A stretch of 64,000 nt of DNA, taken from NCBI GenBank assembly GCA_028554645.1, contig JAQOOI010000077.1, positions 62,001-126,000 on the forward strand, read 5' to 3'. Position 1 is the stretch's first letter, and each line of letters starts with the position of its first letter. This document shows positions 44,788 through 55,123 of this stretch, piece after piece. The stretch comes from Omphalotus guepiniiformis (lineage: Eukaryota; Basidiomycota; Agaricomycetes; Agaricales; Omphalotaceae). The notes under the pieces are model-generated. The model did not search any database, was not told where the DNA came from, and was given only the letters and a program-made list of their open reading frames with translations. A program made the translations under genes and the position numbers.

Positions 44788-45512
44788 AAAATTTTGTTTT
44801 TACTCACTAATGTGGTGTTGACATCAAGATGTAATTTTTTATTTAAGCTAGAAATAATTTATAAATCTGTTGCTAAATTAAAAACTCAATCACTCACTCA
44901 CTCAGATTAGTGATAAAGATAGAGTGAGTAAAAGTGATAGTGAGCCTAAGCAAAAGAGAAAAATTAAATCCCTTTCTTGCTGTAGCAGCTAGCTACCGCC
45001 GACCGCCTAGCAAACGCATAGCAAATGCCTCCCCTACCCCTGCTAAAGCAGGGGAGGGGAGCGGTGCCTAGCAAACGCCTAGCAAACGCGACACTGCATA
45101 TTTTTATAAAAATATTTAGCCATTTATTTAATATTTTAATATATTTATATAAAAATAAAATAAAAAGAAAAATAATTTTTTTAATTAAATTTAAACATAA
45201 AAATGTTCATAGTTGATTGCTTAATATAGTATATAACACAGTATTAATTGTGCTATATTTTTACTCTCTTTTAAGTGTTAAATTTTTTTTAATTAGTATA
45301 TAAAATATTTTATTTTTGTAAATTTTATTATTTTTTTTTGATATCGCGGAGCGAGGATAATAACAAATAAAACTTTATTTTTAACTTATGAATTTTACAT
45401 CAATCCCGTCCCGTTCGCAAAGCGAGGGGGGGAGACATTTCATTTATTTTTGAAAACAGAGAAGGTTTTTTTTTTCCTTATCACTTGTTTTTTTTTAATT
45501 TTAATAAATTTT
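44788..45512. other. spacer at the strand switch between cox3 and the plasmid remnant
   Basis: AT-rich spacer with a GC cluster at 44975-45095 (tandem CCTAGCAAACG words and CCCCTGCTAAAGCAGGGG palindrome) and TTCGCAAAGCGAGGGGGGG at 45412-45433. Genes on either side diverge from here, so promoters for both are expected, but none was recognised. Confidence 0.6.
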
Positions 45513-45516
45513 ATGT

Positions 45517-46720
45517 GTGTGTTTAATTGAGAATTTTAAATTAAATATTGTATCAATTAATTATAATGATTTTGGCAAATTTTTAGTTTTTATACTTCAA
45601 AATAATAATATATATGACCCTTCAGATTCTATAAAATCTATTTATAATACTTTAATGAATAATGATAAATTTATTAAATTTGGTAATAAAAAAGTAATAA
45701 TTACTTCAGCTTTAATTGATAATAGTGAATTTAGTTATCAACATAATGTATTATTAGATAATAATAAAAATTTTTAAAAATATTAAAACTCAGTCGCGCA
45801 GTGCTAAATTTAAATAATAAAAATTATAATGCTGGTTATCCTCGCTCTTTCTCCCTGCTTTAGCACCCCTGCTTTAGCACGGGGTCGATATAATTCCTAC
45901 TTTCAAAGTTAGAGTCTGGAATATGGATAATCTAAATAATAAAAATATTAAAATAACTAAAAATGCTTTATCTAATTCAAATAAAAATTTTTTAGGTTTA
46001 AGACCTATTCCCCCTCTTGCTTATGCAATCCTCGCTCCATGCTTTAGCACCCCCCCTTTTGCCAGCTAAAGCAGGCAGGGGCGGAGCCTCGCTTTCCTTG
46101 CTAAAGCAAAGGAGCGAACGGGCGCGAGACCCTGCTTTAGCTGCGGGGACGGGAAGCTCAGCTCTGAGTCTATTAACAGTAAAATTAATAATAATTATAT
46201 TACACCTATTAATAATATAAATATTAATAATAATCTAAAAATAATAAGTACTATGGATATTAAAACTATTAATTATAAAGGTTCACAAATACCTATTGCT
46301 ATATCTATAGCTTATAATTTTAATGAGTCGCGAATTTTTTTAATAAATCACAAGTTAATAGAATCAAACTTAGATAAAGCTGTAAATGATTTATGAGAAA
46401 ATTATTTAACTTTTATTAAAAATAATATTATATACTTTAAAAATATTTTTGTTCATAACTTAGGTAGTTTTGATAGTTTTTTTTTTTATTTATAAGGGCC
46501 GCTTTAGCAGAACAAACATATTTTCGACTTTTATGAATACAATAATTGATAATAATAATAAATTTATTCAAATAACTTTTAACTATTATATTAAATTAAA
46601 AATAAATTGGAAAGATAATTATAAAATTTTTCTCGCTCACCAAAGGGCGCCTGTTTCTTTATATAATTTGTGTAAAACTTTTAATGTTGAAGGTAGCTAA
46701 AGCAAGGGATAGATTTTATA
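45517..46720 (+). pseudogene. fragment of linear-plasmid family B DNA polymerase (dpo), decayed
   Basis: Plus-strand remnants of the protein-primed DNA polymerase of fungal mitochondrial linear plasmids. Pieces in order: an N-terminal part with NKKVIITSALIDNSEFSYQH (45600-45760), the IPTFKVRVWNMDNL and NFLGLRPIPP segment (about 45895-46015), a GC-cluster block (46016-46160), an exonuclease I region MDIKTINYKGSQIPIAIS (46256-46315) where the usual catalytic Glu of D-x-E is Lys, and exonuclease II HNLGSFDSFF (46455-46490). GC inserts and frame changes separate the pieces, and no polymerase domain follows. It is nonfunctional, a trace of plasmid integration. Neighbouring ORF D has the same orientation. 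Confidence 0.8.
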
Positions 46721-46988
46721 AATCTTTTAAGGATTTAATTATGAGATAGTGATAAAAGAGTCTTAATTATTTATTTTATTAATTTTATTTTTGTTTTAAT
46801 ATTTTACATACACTCCAAAATTAAAGTTATCGCATTAGCGGGAGTGCTTTAACTTTTTTGCTTTAGCAACATAACAACTAAGTTTAATTTCCTAAGCTAG
46901 AGAATAGTTAAAGTTGTATAATAATATTTTTTAGGATGTTAGACGCTATTTATAAATATAATATTAGATTATTTTTTAATAATTAAAA

Positions 46989-47975
46989 ATGAATTTTTTC
47001 ATAAGTTATTCTAATTTAACTTTTTTATCTTTCTTAAAAATTATTTTTTTAATTTTATTTATATTAATAAATTTTTTTTTAATATATTTTGAACATTTAG
47101 AAAATAAAAATAAGATTGAATATAAAAAAGGAGGTATCGCTGTTGAATTAAAAAGATTTACTGCTGGAATAATTTCTGGTGGAGCTATATATTCTTCATA
47201 TATAACTATTAAAAATGAACATTCAAAAGATTATAAAGATAAAATAATTGAATCTCAAAAAAATAAAAATGAAGAACTGACAAAAATAGCTAGAGATAAT
47301 TTAGATGAAAGAACACAAAAAAATTTTTATCATAAAATGCATATTAATACTGCTAATGAACATATTAAAAAAATTGAAAATATAAAAAACGATAATCTTA
47401 TGTCAGATAGAAAAATCAGTTTTTTAGAAGATAAATTAAAAAATTTACCTAAATCAAGTAGCGAATCATCTATAGAGCAAGAACGTTCAAATATTATGAT
47501 TCAAATAATAAAAGAAAAAGCTAATATACAAGCAAAAAAACTATTGGAGATTCGCGAATTTGAAAACTTAAAAGGTTTAATGGAAAAAAGTCAAAAATAT
47601 AGTGAATTTTTATCTAAATTAGACGATGATAAAAAAATAACAGAAAAAATAAATGAATCTGTTAAAAAATCATCGGTATTAGATTTAGAGGAATTATTTA
47701 ATAATTTTGAAACATTAAATGGTATTTCTAAATTAGCAGTTTCTATGATATTATCAAGTTCTATTATTTTATGATGTCTTTTTGGTATTTTATTAAATTT
47801 CTATGGAAACTATCTATTAGAAAGATTTAAATTAGAGGAAAGATATCCTAAAATTGCTATTTTTATAAAATATAGAAAAACACTAAGTAAATATTACATA
47901 ATATCTAATTTTTTAGTTATTACGAGTTTATGTTTAATTAATATTATTTTTGGTTTATCTATTTTATCTTTATAA
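46989..47975 (+). CDS. ORF D, intact plasmid-associated membrane/coiled-coil protein
   Basis: 328 residues on the plus strand, ATG 46989, TAA 47975, one TGA Trp (47775). Two hydrophobic helices at the N-terminus (residues about 9-34 and 57-70), a long charged coiled coil (residues 75-225), then two hydrophobic helices (about 250-275 and 295-325) with a basic KLEERYPKIAIFIKYRKTL link. No known function. It lies about 270 bp beyond the DNA polymerase remnant in the same direction, as a second gene of an integrated linear plasmid would. General plan and C-terminal pattern resemble ORFs A-C. It carries no GC insert, unlike its neighbour, so it may be expressed. Confidence 0.75.
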
Positions 47976-49816
47976 TTTCAGTTTTTTTTTTAATTATTCT
48001 TTGCGGCTGCTTTAGCCATATCAGCACCTTCCAAACCTATTTTTATAGGTTTATTTATTTTATTTTATCTTTATCATTTCAGTATATTTCAAACTATTCT
48101 CTCGCTGCTTTAGCAGCGACTCCTTTCCCCTCGCTCCCTCTCGCCCACGTAGCTGCTAAAGCAGCGAGTGGTCGTGGATTGCATAAGTAAGAAGGTACTA
48201 CTAAAGCAGGGAGGACGGCGGCTGCGCGACCTTAATAAAAAAATAATCATTTTATATTTTACCCCCCCCCCCCCTATTTTTCAATTAATCACAAATTACA
48301 AATACAAAAACATATAATGTTGTATAGTTTTCTCGCTGCTGCTTTAGCAAGAGCAGTATATTTAATAAATCTAAATTATTAAGATTGTTTTTTCTAATTT
48401 TTATTTTTTTTTAATTAAATTAATTTTGCCTTATCTTACCACTAAAATTTATATATTTTGAAATGAAAATTATTTTTATCTTGTCTTCTTCTCGCTCGCT
48501 GCGCGAGCGCAACTTATAATTAGTTATTATTTTTTTATGTCGCTCCCTGCTTTAGCAGCTCCGCAACCACTCTGCTTTAGCAGCGCGTAGCTGTAGCTAA
48601 GCGGGCGGGAGGAAGCGGGCGGGGGAATACTACTTTTTATTTTTAATGGAAATGTATACTTCTCCCTCTCCCCTCGCTTGCTAAGGCAAGCGAGACCCTT
48701 TCTCCTGCTTTAGCACCCCTGCTTTAGCAGCCACTGCTTTAGCAGGAGGATAGGGTGGCTTGCTAAGGCAAGCGAGTATCGCAAAGTGATGGTCGCGGAT
48801 TGCATAAGCAAGAGGATAGCGGTGTGAGGGAGGGCGGACTGCTAAAGCAGGCAGGGGATAGCATCACATACTTCACTTTTGTGGTGGTAATCAGGTGATT
48901 GTCCTACATTATCCAAATTTGTTTGCTTTCATTTAATAGCCATTTACCCTTTTTTTTTAATATTTTAATACGGAATACAGGTTTAAATGTACTTATCATA
49001 TTTTTTTCCTATAAAAACATCTTATTTTATAAACTCAAACTCCTTTACTTTAAATTAAGGGCTTTAAAATTATTTAAATATTTTTTTTTTTATTTTTTTG
49101 CTATCGACCCTCGCGCGCCGCCGAAGGCGAGGGAGGGAAGGAGCGAGACACCCACTCTTGCTTAGTTAATTATGCGATGGAGAGTGACGCCCACTTTTGC
49201 AGTTTTTTAAATTTATTTCAAATGCGTTAGTAAGCGCTTTCTTGCATTTGATACTAAGCTTGCATTTGCAACATTTGCTAATTTAATATTTAAGCTTTGA
49301 AAAGCATAATCTTAAACTATCTTTAGTAATAGTTAAGTGAGCCTATGTTTAAGCATTAACATGAACAACAATTTGCAGAATAGCAAGTTTAAGTGAGTAT
49401 CGCTAATGCGAGTGTATTGCCTTAGCAAGATAAAAAAAAATATATAAATTCTTCTCCCTTGTCCCTTTCCCCCTGCTTTAGCACCACTCGCTTTTCCTCC
49501 CTCCCTTCCCTGCTAAGCAGGGAAGGGAGGGAGCTAAAGGGCCGCTTGCCTAAGCAAGCGAGGGGAGGAACTTTCATAAATTAAAAATAAAATTAATTAA
49601 TTTAAGGATCAGTATTAAAAAGCTAATTAATTTATTAAAATTAGTAAAAATATAAATACTGGTTACAATATTTTTAAAATATTGGTTTTTTTAACTAATT
49701 TAAGTTAAATATAAATATTGAATAAAATTTAGATAATATAAATTATAAAAATTATAGTTTAAGTAATTAAAAAAATAACATAAATAATAATAAGCAGATA
49801 GTTATTATTATGAGAG
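47976..49816. other. spacer, no gene seen
   Basis: 1.8 kb spacer. It holds a degenerate repeat of the end of ORF D (TTATTTTATCTTTATxATTTCAG at 48055-48084), GC clusters at 48100-48230, 48480-48625 and 48665-48860, a C13 run at 48262-48274, a CGCCGAAGGCG cluster at 49105-49125, and clusters at 49480-49565. Confidence 0.65.
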
Positions 49817-50389
49817 TTAATCTAGATTATCTTCAATATCTGCGTCATAATCGGTATCTTTAACTTCTGCTATGAAAGTATATCCAGATTCGGAGGTTTT
49901 ATTTTCATTAGATAAATTATCTAAATTATCTGCAGAATTTGACTCCTCTGTTGATATATGATTATCTGGATTGTTATTATCATGTACTGTACTATCTTGT
50001 GAAAAGCTATCCGTTTCACAATTAAAATCAAATCCATGCAAGTAATAAGAACCAGTATTAGGGTCTGGAGTAATATTAGGTTGATTGTTAAAGTTATTAT
50101 TAGGAGTAAGATTAGAATTAGAAGAATTAGAAAACTCAGTTGCGGAGGGAGAAGAAAGATCAAGATTAGATCCACTCAAATTTAATAAATTATAATCATT
50201 AAAATTATCTAAAACATGTAAATAATTAAAAATATATAAATTATCTATATTACATATATAAATATAAATTATTAATGAAATAAAAATTCTAAATAATAAT
50301 AAATATCAATTAGAATTTAATCGCACTAATATAGCAAAAATTTTTAAATCAAAATTATGATTGTGAATCCAGCCATATAAGGAAATCAT
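49817..50389 (-). CDS. unknown ORF overlapping the cox2 3' end
   Basis: 190 residues if started at ATG 50389, which lies inside cox2 exon 3 in another frame; stop TAA 49817. One hydrophobic helix near the N-terminus (residues about 15-45), followed by an Asn/Ser/Asp-rich acidic tail with no charged-basic residues to speak of. Uses one TGA Trp. No recognised domain. The arrangement, an ORF starting out of frame within the last exon of a cox gene, is the same as ORF A over cox3. It could be read by reinitiation after cox2. A GCGGAGG insert word is seen near 50142. Function unknown. Confidence 0.5.
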
Positions 50390-53300
50390 TACTTGTGACT
50401 GCTTCAATAGCGATAGGCATGACTAAATTTTTATTCTAACTAAAGGATACTTTAAAGATTTAGTGTGGTGTATTTTACCATCTAAAGCTCATCTATTGAT
50501 TGTTCTATCACTAATTTTTAGTTCTCTTCGTAAAGAAGCAACTGTATCAAAAACAATTTCTTTTTCGGTCTTTACATCAAATAAAATTACTGATCTACCT
50601 TTCTTAAGAGATAAATGTGAAGCTGACATTTTTTTTATTGTTTCATCGGAAACTTTAATGCCAGTTCTATTTTTTCTATGTAGATCTTTAGTTGCTTGAT
50701 TATAAGATCTGTTAAGAAATGAAAGAGATAAGTCTATATTAGATTCTTCATCTCTGATGTAGCCTTTTGAACCGGTATTATAAGAAGACCAGTTAGCATA
50801 AAAACTACCATTTAATGAAGGTTCTATTGCATCAATATAAACTTGTTCTGCAATCGTTAATTCATATAAAGTTAAATCAAGAAGAAAATCATATTCATCC
50901 TTAGTTAAAACATAATTAGGATTTAACTTAGCAAATAGTTCAATATGGTTAGGAATAATCTCCAATATACTTAATGTAAATGCACTCCAAGTATTTTTAA
51001 CAACATTACTGTAAAATTTTTTATGTATAAAATTTTTAGTAAAAGCATTATTTTTATGTTGTTTAAAGCACCGTGTAAATAAATCTTTAGAAGATCCTAA
51101 GTATGAATCTTTATCATTACAAAATAGGTAAATACCAGGTATACCTTTATATTTATGAAGAGAATCCCATTCTCGCCTTCGGCGGTAGGTAGATTATATT
51201 TACAAATAGGTGAAATTACATTTTTACCATATTTGTAAGCTATTTCATATAAAGATAATGATAAAATAGAATTAGCATAGGATTTTAATAAAATATTATT
51301 TTTTACATTCTCTTGCTTTAGCACAGGCGGTTCTGCCTTTGTACTAATAAATAAATCTAATTTAGATTTTAATTTAAAAATAGCAGGATTTGAATGTAAT
51401 CTATTTTCTTTAAGGATTACAGGAGTAATGTTCATTAAAGAAAAATAACAATTTATTAAATTATCAATAACAAACCAATCGTGGAGAATAGAAGAGATAT
51501 TTACAGCTTTTTCTTTAAATTTAATTATCTTTTCTTTCGAAAAGGATAGGACTATTTCTTTAACTAAGTAAAATTTAGTTGTATAACGTATAGTCTCTAA
51601 GGCTAACTTATTAGCCTGCTAGTAACCTTAAGTATTATTTTATAATCCTTGCCTTATAAGTTATATTTAACTTAGAAGAATTAACCCTTGCTAATTCACA
51701 CTCCCTATACCATTTAAAAACAAAAAATTTTTTTTTACCTTGGCTCCTCTTGAACTAAACATATTGCTTTAACAAGGAAAGTAAGTATAAAGAGGTGTAT
51801 GCAGAGGAAAGGGTTCTAGCATATAGTTATATTTTACATGGACCCATGCCTCTTTTTATTTTTAATCCATGCCAAACACCACAAATCTCAGAACACTGCC
51901 CATAAAATATCCCAGTTCTCTCAGCAAGAAAAGATACTTGATTAAGTCTTCCTGGGACACAATCTAATTTTAAACCTAATGAAGGAACTGCAAAAGAATG
52001 AATTACATCAGCACCTGTAACTATTAATCTAATATGACAATCTACTGGTACTATTAATTTATTATCTACATCTAATAATCTAAATTGCCCTAATTCTAAA
52101 TCAGATTCAGGGATCATGTACGAATCAAAATCTATAGATTCTCCACTTTCAGTAATAAAATCACTATATTCATAAGACCAGTACCATTGGTGACCTACTA
52201 CTTTAATAGTTAATGTTGGAGACAACACTTCCTTTACTTTTCTATATGTAGTGCAGAAAAGAGTTGGATTATATCATCATCCCTATCTGGGGTCAGTGCT
52301 GTGCACGAGAGAATAGGAGGATGTTTCGCGTTTATTCTCTGAGGATCTACTCTAGCAATAAATATGCTATTTGGTTTCCTGCTGATTGTCTATTACCCTC
52401 TAGATTAGATATAATATATAGGGATAACTCTAGAATTTTAACGTATATTAACAAGATATAAACGTACCTAAAAGCATTAAGAGTTTCCAGCTTATAGCGA
52501 AATTATTCAATTAGCCTTCCAGCTAAAGGGGACGAAGTCTTTTTTCTATTACTGTCGTAGCTTATATAGCATTGATTGGTGGAAGTGCAGAGTTACAATA
52601 GATCGAAATAAGGTCATAGACTTACCTGCAATTTTTATCATAGGTTTGCCTTCATGTTGTTGGATTGTACTAAACAGTCCAAAACGGTAATGAAGCATGG
52701 CAACCAACAGGTAACATTCCTTAAATGTGAAAGCTTCTGTATGAAAATAAAACCCACTAGGAGTCCAAGATCCGTCGTCCATTGCTCAATAAGCAAGAGA
52801 TACTGGATTTAAATATTGTAGTAAATCTGTAGTAATAACCTTTGTTTTACTTTTACCATTAGCACAAACTCGATAAAATAATTCGTACAATGGAATAAGA
52901 GCAGGATAACTGCGAGTCATTACTTGGATGAAAGGATAAGGGATTCCTTTTCGTAGACCAGGATTATACAGAGGAACTCGTCCACAGTAGGGACTGAAAG
53001 TTAGATACACGTGTCAAATGTATTTAAATCGCTTAATAGTTTGAGTAAATACAAAGTACGGTGTAACAGAGGTTCGCGAGTAATGTATAGAACCATCTCC
53101 TAGGAGATGGCCTACTAGTTGTGAGAGGATTTCATTGTTAAACACTGTAATATCACGTGAATGCTTATTGAGTCTGATATTGTTGCTTGCACCTGTAACA
53201 CCAAATGGAACTACTTCATTAGATCGAGATAAAATCTTACTGATGAATGTAGAAGCCAAAGCTGTTATATCTAGATCATGACATAGATCTTGTTTATCCA

Positions 53301-53619
53301 TTAAATATAGTAATTTGAAAGAAGGGAAAGCAATAGCAATTAAAACTAAAGCTGGTGTAATAGTCCATATTAATTCTATAATTGAACCGTGAGTTATATA
53401 CTTGTAAGCTATAGGATTTTTATTATTATTGTAATAATAAATTATAGAAAAAAGAACTCAAAATACTGAAAAACTAATTAAAACTAAATAAAAACCAATA
53501 GTATTATGTAATGTTACAAGACCAGTAAATCCTGGTGCAGCACTATCCTGAAAACCAAATTGCCAAGGTTGAGCAGCATCATTTAATATAGTATTAAAAA
53601 TTGAAAAAAATTGTGTCAT
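50355..53619 (-). CDS. cox2: cox2, cytochrome c oxidase subunit 2, three exons
   Basis: Complex IV subunit carrying the Cu-A electron entry site, 252 residues. Exons: 53619-53296, 52231-51865 and 50422-50355. Start [20 protein letters not shown], two N-terminal helices, then [20 protein letters not shown]. The Cu-A motif C-S-E-I-C-G-V-W-H is in exon 2; its Met ligand (GFMPI) falls in exon 3, so intron 2 splits the copper site. Ends [12 protein letters not shown] at 50355. Each exon ends with T before the intron and each intron ends in G, restoring the frame. An unknown ORF overlaps its last 35 bases. Confidence 0.96.
50423..51435 (-). pseudogene. GIY-YIG endonuclease broken by a UUCG-type palindromic insert
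   Basis: Intron 2 HEG. The upstream frame starts near 51435 and ends out of frame after YNLPT. The domain proper follows in another frame: [28 protein letters not shown] (GIY-YLG and the catalytic Arg), then a NUMOD3-like [19 protein letters not shown] and a NUMOD1-like [20 protein letters not shown] tail, ending with TAG at 50423. The break is a CCGCCGAAGGCGAGA insert at about 51170-51184. The catalytic domain remains in one open frame downstream, so a shorter enzyme started internally cannot be excluded. Confidence 0.8.
50423..51864 (-). other. group I intron 2 of cox2
   Basis: Separates HG from FMPI within the Cu-A motif. R (AGAGACTATACG, about 51583-51600) and S (AATAGTCCT, near 51545-51555) are visible at its 5' end. 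It ends with G50423, which is also the last base of the HEG stop codon TAG. Confidence 0.85.
52232..53295 (-). other. group I intron 1 of cox2
   Basis: Interrupts LYLMD-EVLSP. Core Q (CAGCAGGAAACC, about 52372-52390), R (CTCAGAGAATAAACG, 52332-52350) and S (GATGATATAATCC, near 52262-52275) follow the HEG. Begins after T53296 and ends with G52232. Confidence 0.9.
52549..53295 (-). CDS. LAGLIDADG_2 homing endonuclease, in frame with cox2 exon 1
   Basis: About 248 intron-encoded residues continuing from cox2 exon 1 to TAA 52549, with TGA Trp at 53011-53013 and 52783-52785. Motif 1 is [16 protein letters not shown] and motif 2 is [17 protein letters not shown], followed by the usual tail [10 protein letters not shown]. 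No GC insert interrupts it. Lacks only a separate start; probably made as an exon fusion and processed. Likely competent for intron homing. Confidence 0.88.
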
Positions 53620-54174
53620 AATTTTAATTTAAAAATATTGTCAGTCTTAATTTACTGATTCATATTTTTTAATTTAAAATATAATAAAATTTTTATGTTT
53701 ATTTCTTTTTATTTATTTGCTCTCTAACTTTTGTTAACTGTCACTTTAGTTACATCACTCTTGCTTAGGCAATTATTCGCTCACCCTGCCGCACGTCCCT
53801 TGCTTTAGCAACCCGCCTGCCTTAGCTAGCTAGCGAGCGAGCGATAGCGAGTTAGTAATAGCGATTTAGTGAGCAAGAGTAGTACCACTTACTTGATTTT
53901 GCAATTGCATTAATAAGATTTAAGCGAGAGTAAGCAATCGCTCCCAGCTGTTGCATACCGTGCTAATGCAGGAGGGTGACATAAGCGAGCCATAAGCGAG
54001 CGAGGGTAACTAATTTTTAACCTAAAATTTTTTTATTATTAAAAATAAAGTGTAAATTAAAGGTAAATAAAAATAATAGAAAAATACTTATTCTTAAAAT
54101 TATTAAATAGAAGCGAATTAAAAAGCATTTCTTAAAAAATATAAGCAAAAACAAAAAGCGCGGTTGCCGTCCCC

Positions 54175-54257
54175 AGCTAAAGCATTCTAAAGCATCTAAA
54201 ACATCTAAAAAAGCTAAAGCCGCTAAAGCATCTAAAGCATCTAAAGCACTTAAAGCA
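54175..54257. repeat. second 9-bp minisatellite of the (A/G)CTAAAGCA unit
   Basis: About nine imperfect 9-bp units of the CTAAAGCAT type. Same unit as the array at 4377-4533 near the other end of the window. Confidence 0.85.
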
Positions 54258-55064
54258 GGGGTTGCTATCACTAGCGCTAGCGCTAATGCGAGCGAGTGAG
54301 CAAGAGAGAAAAAAAAAATAAATATTATAAAAAATTTTTATAATTAAAAAATAGAATTTAAACACCATCCTTCCCTAAAAAAACAAAAATGTTAATGTAG
54401 AAGCGGTAAACTCCGTTGACTTATCAACAACTACTATATAATTACTTTTTAAACCCTTTTTTTAGCTAAAGCGGATCTTCGGCTTCTGCTAAAGCAAGAG
54501 TAAATCTTCCGCACCCCTGCTTTAGCACCCCCCCCCCCCCCCACCTACCCCCGCTCCCTGCTTTAGCTGGTTGTGCTAAAGCGGGGAGCGAGGGAAAGGG
54601 TGAGGGGAAAGGGAAAGCGAGCACTCAATTTATATGAAGCGAAAATGCATTAGTAATATAAAGCAGTAAGCAAAAGCAATAGTTTTAGTAAGGGAGCAAA
54701 AATTAATTTATCCTTCTTAATAAACCATAGCGACACAACCACTCACTCGCTCGCTGCGCGAGCGCTCGCTTTTTTTATAAGCAAGAGAGTGAGCGGGGCT
54801 TAAAGTTTTTTTGTTTTTTAATAAATAATATCAAAAACTAAATTTGCGCAGCCGCCGTCCTGCTTTAGCAGCTAAAGCAAGGAGGCGAGGCGCAGCAAAA
54901 AGTTTAAAAAAAAAGAATTTAAAAATAATAAAAGTCCTTATATTATTGCAAGTAAAAATTTAAATAGAATTTAGAGTTAAAGGCATCTTAAGATTAATCT
55001 TTGACTTATAATTCTTATATAACTAAAAATAATAAAAATTTATTATTAAAAATTATATAATCTA

Positions 55065-55123
55065 AAGAGTAAAGGATTTGAACCTTATAGGTTATATTTT
55101 AATAAATATATATAAATTACTTC
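55065..55123 (-). pseudogene. possible tRNA remnant lacking a D-arm
   Basis: A T-arm-like AAGG-TTCAAAT-CCTT followed by TTACTCT can pair in part with GAAGTAA 58 nt upstream. The stretch between is AT-only, too short for both D- and anticodon arms, and no anticodon can be assigned. Either a decayed tRNA or a chance match. Confidence 0.3.
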
